Below, piece after piece: positions 1 through 7,953 of a stretch of 64,000 nt of DNA; the stretch's first letter is position 1; the number at the start of each line of letters is the position of its first letter. Both the position numbers and the translations under genes were made by a program. The notes below the pieces were generated by a model that was not told the DNA's origin, did no database searches, and worked only from the letters and a program-made list of their open reading frames with translations. The stretch is from positions 1-64,000 of the forward strand of contig CAYOXM010000005.1 of assembly GCA_964407925.1 (NCBI GenBank), written 5' to 3'. Source of the stretch: CAYOXM01 sp964407925. GTDB taxonomy: Bacteria > Patescibacteriota > Patescibacteriia > SG8-24.

Positions 1-66
<66 letters not shown>

Positions 67-369
67 TGCGACCCTGGCGGGTCTGCATTTCCATACCCAG
101 ACGCGATCTTGCGATGCGCGAAGGGTCAGTGAGATCACTTAAGATCTCGTTGAGGAATTGACTATAGGTTCGTTCCCTGCCGCTGCCGGCAGGAAACCCT
201 TTTCAGGCTGTCTCGATTACATTGTCAAAGTCCCCGCATGTCCGTTTTTTCTCCGGACTTCCCGCAGTGTAGAGGAGGCGCTTTTTCGCGTCAACCCCAG
301 CTGGGAAAATAAGAGAGCGTTCGACGCCCCTTCTCCGTAGAGAATTGAGCAATCGAAAGCTCAGTGCGG
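67..369 (-). other. 16S rRNA leader region
   Basis: About 300 bases lie between the 16S promoter and the mature 16S start. There is no credible reading frame with a ribosome binding site. It is presumably the transcribed rRNA leader holding processing signals; I could not define a specific RNase III stem. Confidence 0.6.
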
Positions 370-398
370 AGTATACGTGCCTGTAGATAACGTGTCAA
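370..398 (-). promoter_or_regulatory. Sigma-70 promoter of the rRNA operon
   Basis: Reverse strand: TTGACA (398-393), 17-base spacer, TATACT (375-370). The -35 is a perfect consensus and the -10 has one mismatch. It points at the 16S gene, about 300 bases downstream. Confidence 0.85.
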
Positions 399-434
399 GG
401 GGGAGGGCGGGTGCACGCTTTCAGACATAAATTT

Positions 435-450
435 ATGCTTATTTAAGCAT
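435..450. repeat. AT-rich perfect inverted repeat
   Basis: ATGCTTA-TT-TAAGCAT, 7-base arms with a 2-base centre, lies between the terminator of the upstream unknown gene and the rRNA promoter. It could be an operator for the rRNA operon or part of the terminator tail. It stands out by AT content in GC-rich DNA. Confidence 0.5.
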
Positions 451-480
451 AAAAAAAGCCCACCGACAGATGCGGTAGGC
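451..480 (-). terminator. Rho-independent terminator after the 500-1378 gene
   Basis: Reverse strand: a stem of GCCTACCG pairing with CGGTGGGC across a short loop, followed by seven T residues. Confidence 0.75.
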
Positions 481-499
481 AGGCCTTTTGGAACGCGTT

Positions 500-1378
500 T
501 TAGACGCAGTTCCTGAAGCCGTTCGCGTCGAGGACGCAGAGGTCTTCTTTGCCGAAGTCGAACATGAGCTGGGTCGCTTCGAGTCGCGCGATTTCGCCGC
601 AGGTGTAGCGGACAAGGTCGTCTTCGGTGCGGGGGCGTTTCGGAACGCCGTTCTTGTCGCGCTTGCCGCGACCTATCTCTCCCATCCGAGAGCGGACGTG
701 CGCCGCCTTGCGTTCGTCGAAGTCCGCGGGCCGGACTTTTTTGTCCGCGAACATCTGTTCGGCGCGGATTCTGACGTACTCGTCCTTTTTCTTCGCCACG
801 AATTCGGCGAACTGCTGCTCCGCGGGAGTGCGGAGACCGTCGGGTTTCGCGTCGCGCTTGCCGACGCCGGACGCGTACGCGAGGCCAAGTGACGCGAGTT
901 TGTCGCGGTACTCTTTTTTGAGCGCCTTCGTTCGTCGCTCGAGCGTGAACGTCGTGCCGTCTTTGTCGAACGCGTGACGGACGCGGTACTCGCCGTCCGG
1001 CACGATGACGTGCGACGTGCCGTGCTTGCACGGCGCGGGGCGCGGGGCCGGACGGCCGACGTCGTCGAAGCCGTAGAGGACGCAGTCGGCGCCGACGCCC
1101 TCGACGACGAGCGACGGCGCGTGCTCGCGGATGCTCGTCGAGAGTTGATAGTAGTCAGCCCTGCAGATCATTACGCCGGCGATGGGCGGATGCTTGTGGT
1201 TCAGCGGATGCGGCACGAATGCGTGTCGCAGGCCGAAGACCGCGGTGTCGAGCGTCTCCCAGATCCCCGGTCCCCAGCCCAGCAGGAGGTGCAGGCGGGG
1301 AAAGTGGGCCCATTGGGGGACATCGATGGATGCGCGGAACGATTCGGGTTGAAGAAGGAACTGGCCGTGTCGGGTCAT
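500..1378 (-). CDS. Hypothetical protein, 292 aa
   Basis: Function not recognised. The start at 1378 has GGAGGG eight bases upstream and is preferred over an in-frame ATG 22 codons earlier that lies in the promoter. No signal peptide or membrane segment. The C-terminal half is highly charged (Lys/Arg/Glu/Asp-rich) and probably helical; the N-terminal half is rich in His, Pro and Trp. A good promoter precedes it at 1416-1444, so it is its own transcription unit, ending in the terminator at 451-480. It lies between trmD and the rRNA operon. Confidence 0.8.
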   Translation of the reverse strand: MTRHGQFLLQPESFRASIDVPQWAHFPRLHLLLGWGPGIWETLDTAVFGLRHAFVPHPLNHKHPPIAGVMICRADYYQLSTSIREHAPSLVVEGVGADCVLYGFDDVGRPAPRPAPCKHGTSHVIVPDGEYRVRHAFDKDGTTFTLERRTKALKKEYRDKLASLGLAYASGVGKRDAKPDGLRTPAEQQFAEFVAKKKDEYVRIRAEQMFADKKVRPADFDERKAAHVRSRMGEIGRGKRDKNGVPKRPRTEDDLVRYTCGEIARLEATQLMFDFGKEDLCVLDANGFRNCV

Positions 1379-1415
1379 GTGGCTTCCCTCCGTCGCGCCC
1401 GTGGCACGACAGGTG

Positions 1416-1444
1416 AACCTAGCAGGAAAACGCGGTCCAGTCAA
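1416..1444 (-). promoter_or_regulatory. Sigma-70 promoter for the 500-1378 gene
   Basis: Reverse strand TTGACT (1444-1439), 17-base spacer, TAGGTT (1421-1416), with the start codon about 38 bases downstream. Confidence 0.65.
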
Positions 1445-1459
1445 TCCTCTCTAGAGACG

Positions 1460-1489
1460 AAAAAAGCGCCCGTTCAGGCGCCCTTTTTC
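1460..1489 (-). terminator. Terminator overlapping the trmD stop codon
   Basis: Reverse strand GGGCGCC-loop-GGGCGC stem followed by a T run. The trmD TGA stop (1476-1474) lies inside the hairpin loop, so the last codons of trmD form the 5' arm. Confidence 0.85.
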
Positions 1490-2154
1490 TTTCGCGTCTT
1501 GCGCTTGCCTGACCGCCATTCGGCAATCTTGGCGTGGTCGCCCGAGAGGAGCACGGGCGGCACCTTCCAGGTCGACCCGCGCTTCGGGACGAAGACGTCC
1601 GGCCGCGTGTACTGCGGGTACTCGGTCACGCCTTCTTCGGAATGCGACTCTTCGGCGAGCGAGGCTGCATCGCCGAGTACGCCCGGCACGTGGCGGGAGA
1701 CAGCGTCGATGACGACCATCGCGGGGAGCTCGCCGCCGGTAAGGACATAGTCACCAATGGACAGCTCCTCGTCGGCGAGGTTCGCGGCGACCCGTTCGTC
1801 CACTCCCTCGTAGCGGCCGCAGAGCAGGACGACGCGCTTGTACGTCGCGAGGCGCGTCGCATCGGCGTGGGTGAAACGTTTGCCTTTGGCAGACATCAGG
1901 ACGACACGGGTGGATTTCGCGCCGATTGCCTTGAGCGACTTGAGCGCGCGGAAGAACGGTTCGACTTTCATCACCATCCCCGGTCCGCCGCCGTACGGCT
2001 TGTCATCGACCTTCTTATGCTTATCCGCCGTCCAGCCCCGCAAATCGTGGGCGCGGATGTCGAGCAGCTTCTTCTCCCGGGCGCGCTTAATCACGGACTC
2101 GGAGAAGTAGCCCTCGAACATCGCCGGAAAGATGGTCAGCACGTCGAATCGCAT
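1474..2154 (-). CDS. trmD: tRNA (guanine-N1)-methyltransferase TrmD, 226 aa
   Basis: Methylates G37 of tRNAs reading CNN codons, preventing +1 frameshifts; cytoplasmic, SAM-dependent trefoil-knot enzyme. The start is taken at MRFDVLTIFP, the usual TrmD N-terminus. GRYEGVDERV and SIGDYVLTGGE are the canonical knot and SAM-binding motifs, and PYGGGPGM near residues 53-60 is also typical. A Lys/Arg-rich tail ends the protein. It is the distal gene of the rpsP-khpA-trmD region; rimM is not between them. Two sigma-factor genes separate it from khpA. Confidence 0.96.
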   Translation of the reverse strand: MRFDVLTIFPAMFEGYFSESVIKRAREKKLLDIRAHDLRGWTADKHKKVDDKPYGGGPGMVMKVEPFFRALKSLKAIGAKSTRVVLMSAKGKRFTHADATRLATYKRVVLLCGRYEGVDERVAANLADEELSIGDYVLTGGELPAMVVIDAVSRHVPGVLGDAASLAEESHSEEGVTEYPQYTRPDVFVPKRGSTWKVPPVLLSGDHAKIAEWRSGKRKTRKKKGA

Positions 2155-2261
2155 AGGAACATCGTACACTATCGCGTCTCGGCGCGCATGACAAGGGCGG
2201 GGTGATGCCCCGCCGCAGCGACCACTTTTCAAAGAGGGGCGGGGTCTCGCCCGAAGGCGAG

Positions 2262-2292
2262 AAAAAACCGACCTAGGCGAAGCCTTGGTCGG
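2262..2292 (-). terminator. Terminator containing the stop codon of the 2273-3118 sigma gene
   Basis: Reverse strand CCGACC...GGTCGG followed by TTTTTT. The TAG stop (2275-2273) falls inside the hairpin, at the base of its 3' arm. Confidence 0.85.
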
Positions 2293-3118
2293 TCAGGTGG
2301 ATGCGCATCTTGTTCAGCAGGCGTTCCTCGATTTGCCGCACGCGCTCGCGCGTCACCCGCTGCTTACGGCGCATGAGCGGCGCGATGCGGTCCGCGGTGT
2401 CTTCGAGGGTGAGCTCGTCGACGAAACGGCAGCGGACGATGGCGATTTCGACCGGCGTGAGCACGGCAGCGGCGACCGCGGAGATTCGTTCGCGCAGTTC
2501 ACGCGACAGGAGCGTCTCTTCGGCGCCGGCCGCCTCGTCCTTGAGAATGTCGATGAAGGCGTTCGGCAGGGCGTCCTCGCTGCTGACCGGCGCGTCGAGC
2601 GACGCGTGAAACCGGAGGGGCATCGCGTCCCGCGCGTTGTCGAAGTGCTCTTTGCTGATGCCGATCCTCTTGCGGATCGCGCGATCGGTAGGACGTTCGC
2701 CCGTCCGTGCGTACTCGCGTCGCGCCTCGCGTTCGATGGCGGCCATCTCCTCGAGCACCCGTTGCGGGACGTGGATGAGCCTGCCGCCGTCCGTGAGGGA
2801 CTCGTTGATCTTCGCGAGTATCCACCAGTTGGCGTACGTGGTGAGGCGCACGCCGTGCTTCGGATCGAAACGCCGGACCGCCGTCGCGAGCCCGAACGCG
2901 CCCGCCTGTTCCAGATCCTCGAACTCCAGCCCGCGGCCGCGGAACCGCTTTGCGACCATGCAGACGAAACCGTGATGCTTGCGGAGCAGGGTCTCCATCG
3001 CGCGTTCGTCGCCCGCCTGCGCTTTCGCAATGAGCGCGTATTCCTCTTCCCTGCCGAGGTGCGCCGCGCCGACCGAGGCGCGGCGAAGATTTGCCGGTTT
3101 TTTCCTCGGTTTCGCCAC
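2273..3118 (-). CDS. Sigma-70 family RNA polymerase sigma factor, 281 aa
   Basis: Promoter-recognition subunit of RNA polymerase. A GTG start at 3118 is chosen because AAGGAGG sits six bases upstream. Region 2 (about residues 35-115) shows EDLEQAGAFGLATAVRRFD and LTTYANWWI; region 3 follows with ARTGERPTDRAIRKRIGIS; region 4 (about 225-275) has ELTLEDTA and TRERVRQIEERLLNKMR. Region 1.1 is absent. An insertion of about ten residues separates the two helices of the region-4 helix-turn-helix compared with ordinary RpoD. It is a paralogue of the next gene upstream. Confidence 0.9.
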   Translation of the reverse strand: MAKPRKKPANLRRASVGAAHLGREEEYALIAKAQAGDERAMETLLRKHHGFVCMVAKRFRGRGLEFEDLEQAGAFGLATAVRRFDPKHGVRLTTYANWWILAKINESLTDGGRLIHVPQRVLEEMAAIEREARREYARTGERPTDRAIRKRIGISKEHFDNARDAMPLRFHASLDAPVSSEDALPNAFIDILKDEAAGAEETLLSRELRERISAVAAAVLTPVEIAIVRCRFVDELTLEDTADRIAPLMRRKQRVTRERVRQIEERLLNKMRIHLTDQGFA

Positions 3119-3191
3119 GTCGTGCCTCCTTGGCAATGAACCGTCGCAATCGTGGCAGAAATGCCGCCGCTTGGCAACCGTCCGGGGGAGT

Positions 3192-3218
3192 AAAAAAACG
3201 GCCTGGGAATCAGGCCGT
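3192..3218 (-). terminator. Terminator containing the stop codon of the 3210-4079 sigma gene
   Basis: Reverse strand ACGGCCTG-loop-CAGGCCGT followed by a run of T. The TGA stop (3212-3210) lies at the top of the hairpin. Confidence 0.85.
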
Positions 3219-4079
3219 CGTCTCCGGACGGAGCATTTTGCGGAGTTTGTCTTCCGCACTTTGCTGGATCTGGCGGATGCGTTCGCGCGACAGGACGCCG
3301 CCCGAGAACTTCGCCACCGCGCCGGCGGTCTCCGTGAGCGTCAGTTCGTGCCTGTACCGGCAGTCGAGAATCGCGTTCTCGAGTTTCGAGAGGCGCAGCC
3401 GCGCGGCTTTCACGCGGCGGACGCCTTGCGACGCTTCGGCCTCGTCAAAGGGCGTGCGCTCCTCGGCGTGCTGATCGGGATGCGCGTCGAGCAGGTGCAT
3501 GGTTTCGCCGTCGCGCACGTGGACGTGGGCATCGTAGGACAGCGGTTCCGTCGGCACGGCCTCGGCGAGCGCGATTTTTTCCGGCGAAACGCGGGCCGTC
3601 CTGCCAAGCTCCTCGCGCGTCGGCGCTCGACCGAACTCGGCGTGAAAACGCCGTGCCGCGCGGTCCAGCCGCCGCATCGCCGCCTGCGTATGCACGGGGA
3701 CGCGGATGGTGCGTCCCTTGTCCTCGATCGCGCGACTGACGGCATGGCGCATCCACCACTGCGCGTAGGTGGAAAGCCGCGTCTTCTTGCTCGTCTTGAA
3801 GCGCATCACCGCCTTGTGGAATCCCTCGTACGCCTCGTTGAAGAGGTCGGATTGCGAGAACCCCATCGTCGCTCCGAGCGCGCGATGCCGGTTGGCGAAG
3901 AAGAGGATCAGCTTGAGGTTCAGCTCTCCGAGCCGCCGCATCGCCGTCTCGTCTCCGCGCTGGGCGGCAAGGATGAGCTTGCGCTCCTCGGCGCGGGACA
4001 GGATGCGGTGGTGCAGGGCTTTCGTGACGAGCTTTTGGAAGCCGGGATCATGCGGTCCGGTCATTGCGAAGTCGGCCAT
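3210..4079 (-). CDS. Sigma-70 family RNA polymerase sigma factor, 289 aa
   Basis: Second sigma factor, RpoD-like in region 2: LSTYAQWWMRHAVSRAIEDK then GRTIRVPVH (about residues 103-130), closely matching the -10-recognition helix of housekeeping sigma factors. Region 3 holds FGRAPTREELGRTARVS. Region 4 holds ELTLTETA and LSRERIRQIQQSAEDKLRKML, again with a longer inter-helix segment. No region 1.1. AAGGAGG five bases before the ATG sets the start. The gene sits immediately downstream of khpA and has its own terminator. Confidence 0.9.
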   Translation of the reverse strand: MADFAMTGPHDPGFQKLVTKALHHRILSRAEERKLILAAQRGDETAMRRLGELNLKLILFFANRHRALGATMGFSQSDLFNEAYEGFHKAVMRFKTSKKTRLSTYAQWWMRHAVSRAIEDKGRTIRVPVHTQAAMRRLDRAARRFHAEFGRAPTREELGRTARVSPEKIALAEAVPTEPLSYDAHVHVRDGETMHLLDAHPDQHAEERTPFDEAEASQGVRRVKAARLRLSKLENAILDCRYRHELTLTETAGAVAKFSGGVLSRERIRQIQQSAEDKLRKMLRPETTA

Positions 4080-4159
4080 CGGCCCTCCTTGCAGGGGTGA
4101 AAGGACTCCCGTGCATTACTGCATGAAACGTAATAAAAATCAAGGGTGCGGGTTAAAAC

Positions 4160-4188
4160 AAAAACGCGGCCGGACGGCCGCGTTTTTT
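4160..4188 (-). terminator. Terminator after khpA
   Basis: Perfect hairpin (AACGCGGCCG / CGGCCGCGTT, short loop) with T runs on both sides; it can work in either direction. Confidence 0.85.
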
Positions 4189-4195
4189 CGTGCTG

Positions 4196-4549
4196 CTAGA
4201 TGGTGAGGTCGACGGCGGAAGTGTCGATGTTGTCGCGCGAGGTGTCGTGGCTGCCGTTGCCGTTCATGCCGCCTTCTTCGCGGCGGGGCGGCCTGCGGCT
4301 CCCTTCCGGTTCGTAGATTTTCAGGTTCACGCGGGCGTTGTTCTTCGCACCCACGATTTTGAGGAGCGTGCGGATGGACCGCGCAGTCTGGCCTTGGCGG
4401 CCAATGACGTAGCCCATGTCTTCCTGGTTGATGTGCAGCGTGATGAGGACGCCTCGCTCGTCAATCGTTCGTTCCGTCCGGACGTCGTCCGGATGGCCGA
4501 CGATGGCCTTTACAACGTATTCGACAAATTCCTGATCCCGTTCTGCCAT
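4196..4549 (-). CDS. khpA: KH-domain RNA-binding protein KhpA, 117 aa
   Basis: Small single KH-domain protein, known elsewhere to pair with KhpB/Jag and bind RNA. VGHPDDVRTERTIDERGVLI is followed by MGYVIGRQGQTARSIRTLL (about residues 45-63), with GRQG standing for the GxxG loop. A disordered Arg/Gly/Asn-rich tail extends past the usual 75-80 residue length. It follows rpsP, the conserved order. Its own promoter lies at 4667-4695. Confidence 0.93.
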   Translation of the reverse strand: MAERDQEFVEYVVKAIVGHPDDVRTERTIDERGVLITLHINQEDMGYVIGRQGQTARSIRTLLKIVGAKNNARVNLKIYEPEGSRRPPRREEGGMNGNGSHDTSRDNIDTSAVDLTI

Positions 4550-4666
4550 AGCTGGCTGTGGTGGCGTCTGCCGCCCCGTGAGAGGGACGGTCGGCGCGCT
4601 CTAAATGGGTTATTAACGGGTCTCCGTTTCCGGAGTCCCCCCAATTCCCTTGCGGGAACCTTTTAA

Positions 4667-4695
4667 AGTATAGGAAAGGGGTCTCGGAGCGTCAA
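4667..4695 (-). promoter_or_regulatory. Sigma-70 promoter for khpA
   Basis: Reverse strand TTGACG (4695-4690), 17-base spacer, TATACT (4672-4667). It implies khpA is transcribed separately from rpsP. Confidence 0.75.
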
Positions 4696-4776
4696 GAAAA
4701 ATCGAAAGCGCGTCCGGACAACCTCAGGAACAAGAGCAGGCGAGGAACGCGCGAAACGGGAGAGACGGGTAACGCA

Positions 4777-4801
4777 AAACGCGACCACGGGGGTCGCGTT
4801 G
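4777..4801 (-). terminator. Terminator after rpsP
   Basis: Reverse strand AACGCGACC-loop-GGTCGCGTT stem followed by a T-rich tail, 12 bases past the rpsP stop. Confidence 0.75.
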
Positions 4802-4812
4802 TTGCTTGCGTC

Positions 4813-5133
4813 TTACGCCTTTTTCTCCTCAGTTGCGGGAGCGGCGGACTTGGATTTGTCCTTGTCTCCGGTCGTCGCCTTCATCTTTTCTCCGGAAACG
4901 ATTTTCTTGTCGACGAGGAGGTTGTGCACGCTCGGGGACGGCTGGGCGCCCATCGAGATCCAGTGCTTGATGCGGTCTTCCTTGAGGATGACGGTCTTGG
5001 GGTTGGTGCGCGGGTTGTAGGTGCCGACGATCTCGAACGACTTGCCCCAGGGGTCCTTCTTCTTGTCCTGGACGACGAGCCGGTAGCTCGGCTGTTTCTT
5101 CTTGCCCACGCGGGAAAGACGGATGACTAACAT
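4813..5133 (-). CDS. rpsP: 30S ribosomal protein bS16, 106 aa
   Basis: Structural component of the 30S subunit. The N-terminus MLVIRLSRVGKKKQPSYRLV is diagnostic, followed by FEIVGTYNP and the ISMGAQPSPSVHNLL motif. A Lys/Ala/Glu-rich tail extends the core by about 25 residues. The start at 5133 is fixed by homology. The promoter at 5208-5236 precedes it. Confidence 0.96.
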   Translation of the reverse strand: MLVIRLSRVGKKKQPSYRLVVQDKKKDPWGKSFEIVGTYNPRTNPKTVILKEDRIKHWISMGAQPSPSVHNLLVDKKIVSGEKMKATTGDKDKSKSAAPATEEKKA

Positions 5134-5207
5134 GCGTTGATGATGAGGTTTTTCCGAAGAGTCGGAGCGGTGGGGATCGAGCAATCCCGCGCTCCTGCAG
5201 CAGGGCG

Positions 5208-5236
5208 AGTGTGCCAAAACCGGGCGGCCCTGTCAA
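5208..5236 (-). promoter_or_regulatory. Sigma-70 promoter for rpsP
   Basis: Reverse strand TTGACA (5236-5231), 17-base spacer, CACACT (5213-5208). Confidence 0.7.
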
Positions 5237-5292
5237 CATCGCGGCCCGTTCGGGGCCGCGGTCCGGCCCGTATTCCGGCGCGCGCCGGAATC

Positions 5293-5321
5293 TTGACAAT
5301 ACGCCGTTTTTTTGCTTATCT
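5293..5321 (+). promoter_or_regulatory. Sigma-70 promoter for the TPM-PspA pair
   Basis: TTGACA (5293-5298), 17-base spacer, TTATCT (5316-5321). It is divergent from the rpsP promoter and about 100 bases ahead of the TPM-domain gene. Confidence 0.7.
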
Positions 5322-5417
5322 TTGCTTGCTTTGCGATACAGTTTCGCAGGCCAACGGACGTTGACAACTCCGCACTACAAGCAAAAAACAGGAGTTCCGA
5401 CGCCAAGGAGCAGAACG

Positions 5418-7838
5418 ATGACCAAATTTCTCGCAGTTCTCGCGGCGATGTTCCTGTCGCTCACGTTCACGGCCGCCGCGCGCGCCCAAGAATGCGACCG
5501 CATGGTCGTGGACGGTGCGAACAAGCTCAATCCGAGCGGCATCGCGACCGTCGAGGCGGCGGGCAACCGCCTGGTGAATTCCGGGGCGGACGTCCGCGTC
5601 CGCGTCATCCCGAGCGCCGCAACGTACGGCAATCTTGACCGCTGGAAGGCCGACATGCAGCAGCGCTGCGCGTCATGGCAATCCGCGGACGGGGGCATGA
5701 AGAACAACCTCCTCGTCGTGGTCATCTCGATGGACCGGCAGGCGGGCATCTACTTCGGCAGCCAGTACCGTCGCGCGCTCGACGGACGTACCGCGTCCAT
5801 CCGCACCGACAAGATGAACCCGAGGTTCCGCGATAACGACTTCGCGGGCGGCCTGGCGAACGGCATCGACGCCGCGCGCGACCTCATCGTCGCCGCGAAT
5901 GCGCCACCGCCGGTCAACACGCCGACACCCGCGCCGACGCCTACCGTCATCGTCAACACCGGACCGCCGGCCCAGCCGACGGACTTCTCCGGATTGTGGT
6001 CGGTGATGGGATGGGGCCTCGGTCTCGTCGCCATCGGGCTCATCGCGTTCGGCATCGTCTACTACTCGCGCGTCCGTGCCAAACGGCGCGCCGCACAGCA
6101 GAAGGCGCAAGCCACGCGCAGTGCGTGCGCGGGGCGCATCACTGAGCTCGACGACCCGATTTCGCTCGCCGGAGCCAAGTTGGCGAAGGCCGCCAAGAAC
6201 GTTTCCGAGGAGGACGCCGCCCCGTTGCGCGCACGACTCGAAGCGCTCAAGGCCGCCGCCAGCAAGGCTTCCGCGGCATACAGCGACCTCCAGCAGTCCG
6301 CGAACAACCCCGACCAGACCGGCCTCTCTGAGGACGAGTACGAGGGGATGAACGCGGCCTTCCAGAAGGTGCTCGATTCGCTCGACGGCATTCTCGCCGA
6401 CCGAACGCGTCTCGAGAGCGACATCGGGAACCTCCAAGTCCTGATCGATGCCGCCAAGCCGCTCATCGACGCCCTCGACAAGGACATCGAGACGGCCGCC
6501 GGCGTCATCGCCAAGGTACAGGAGCAGGGCTTCGCCACGGACGCCGTCGAGACTGTTCTCGCGTCGGCCGTGCAGGCCAGCGAGGAAGCGACCGCGGCGT
6601 TCGGCAACAAGCGCTTCGGCGCGGTGAAGGCCATCTGCGACAAGGGGTCCAAGAAGGCCGCGGAAGCGAAGTCGGCAGCCGAGGCGTTGCCTCGCCGCAA
6701 GGCCGCGATCGACGGCAGCATCGTCTCCCTCAAGGGACGGTTGCCGCAGACGCAGTCGGCCATCGACGCCGGCAAGGCGACGTTCGGCGAGATCAGCTCG
6801 ACGTACGCCGACTCCTGCTGGGAGACGATTCGTGGCAACGGCACCGAAGCCGTGAAGCGGCTGAAGTCCGCCACGCAGGCGGTCGAGGACGCGACGCAAG
6901 CCGCGACCATGGACCGTCAGGAATGGCAGAATGCCGAAGCGATCGTCGCCGGCGCCAACAAGGCGCTCGACGAAGCGGAGTCGTACATGCGTTCCATCGC
7001 CTCGCTCAAGGGAAACCTCGACGCGGCGAAGCGCGACGCGCAGCCCGAGATCGACGCGGCGCAAGCCGACGTCGACAAGGCGGTCGCGTTCGAGCGGCAG
7101 TACGACGATGACATCCGCGACTCGATCAAGGATGACATCGCCCGCGCGAAGACGGTCCTCGAAGGCGCCCGTGCCGAGCTCGCCAAGGCCAAGCCCGACT
7201 ACTTCAAGGTGGTGGGCGAGGCCCGCAAGGCGAACGCGGCGGCGGACAAGATCCTCGAGGAGTCGAGGAGCGAGCACGAGGCGGCGGAACGTCAGCGGCA
7301 GCGTGCCGTGAGCTCGGTCCGTGACGCGGCGTCCCGCATCTCTGCGGCCAAGGAGTACATCGAGGACCACTCGTCCGACGTGGATTCCGCCGCCAAGGAG
7401 CACCTCGCCGGCGCCAAGCGCCAGCTGGCCGAAGCCGAACGTACGCAGGACCTCGCGTCCCGCATCCGTTTGGCCGAGGACGCCGAAGGGAAGGCCAAGA
7501 AAGCCCTCTCGTCGGCGAAGTCAGACGTGAAGGACGCGGAAGACGCGCGCGAACGCGCGCGTCAGGCGGCGGCAGCAGCTGCGGCGGAGGCCGAACGCGA
7601 GCGCAAGCGCGCGGCGGACCTGCTCATCGGCGCTGCGGCCGGCTACGCGATCGGCAGCAGCACGCGGCGTTCTGACGACAGTCCCGGCTACGGTGGCGGG
7701 GGCTACTCCGGCGGTTCGAGTTCGTCCGACAGCGGCGGGGGAGACTCCGGCGGCTGGGGCTCGAGCGACAGCGGCGGAGGCGATTCGGGGAGCAGCGGTT
7801 CGTCCGACAGCGGCGGGGGAGACTCCGGCGGCTGGTAG
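5418..7838 (+). CDS. Secreted TPM-domain membrane protein with long coiled coil, 806 aa
   Basis: A signal peptide (residues 1-23, ending ARA before QECDRM) leads into a TPM (TLP18.3/Psb32/MOLO-1) domain at about 24-155. A Pro/Thr linker and one membrane span (about 193-215) follow, then some 500 residues of Ala/Glu/Lys coiled coil on the cytoplasmic side. A glycine-zipper-like segment and a Gly/Ser/Asp tail made of repeated SDSGGGDSGG units (about 755-806) end the protein. The start at 5418 has AAGGAG seven bases upstream. It is followed after 115 bases by a PspA-family gene, a pairing known from envelope-stress loci. The substrate of the TPM domain is unknown. Confidence 0.85.
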   Translation: MTKFLAVLAAMFLSLTFTAAARAQECDRMVVDGANKLNPSGIATVEAAGNRLVNSGADVRVRVIPSAATYGNLDRWKADMQQRCASWQSADGGMKNNLLVVVISMDRQAGIYFGSQYRRALDGRTASIRTDKMNPRFRDNDFAGGLANGIDAARDLIVAANAPPPVNTPTPAPTPTVIVNTGPPAQPTDFSGLWSVMGWGLGLVAIGLIAFGIVYYSRVRAKRRAAQQKAQATRSACAGRITELDDPISLAGAKLAKAAKNVSEEDAAPLRARLEALKAAASKASAAYSDLQQSANNPDQTGLSEDEYEGMNAAFQKVLDSLDGILADRTRLESDIGNLQVLIDAAKPLIDALDKDIETAAGVIAKVQEQGFATDAVETVLASAVQASEEATAAFGNKRFGAVKAICDKGSKKAAEAKSAAEALPRRKAAIDGSIVSLKGRLPQTQSAIDAGKATFGEISSTYADSCWETIRGNGTEAVKRLKSATQAVEDATQAATMDRQEWQNAEAIVAGANKALDEAESYMRSIASLKGNLDAAKRDAQPEIDAAQADVDKAVAFERQYDDDIRDSIKDDIARAKTVLEGARAELAKAKPDYFKVVGEARKANAAADKILEESRSEHEAAERQRQRAVSSVRDAASRISAAKEYIEDHSSDVDSAAKEHLAGAKRQLAEAERTQDLASRIRLAEDAEGKAKKALSSAKSDVKDAEDARERARQAAAAAAAEAERERKRAADLLIGAAAGYAIGSSTRRSDDSPGYGGGGYSGGSSSSDSGGGDSGGWGSSDSGGGDSGSSGSSDSGGGDSGGW

Positions 7839-7953
7839 GAAATCACGCTCCCGACCTGACCTTGGCGGCACTTCGGCCGCCAAGGCGGGTGTTCACATCG
7901 CGACGACAAGAAGCAACGGGCCCGCACAAGGGCAGAAGACAGGAGAGACGCAC

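Noticed and set aside
5673..7403. 576-codon antisense frame opposite the TPM-domain gene
   Set aside because: Same GC effect; low-complexity Arg/Leu/Gly composition, and the forward strand has signal peptide, domain and coiled coil.
7690..7838. CRISPR-like array in the repeated GGCGGGGGAGACTCCGG units
   Set aside because: The repeats are in frame and encode the Gly/Ser/Asp tail of the TPM protein; no spacer pattern.
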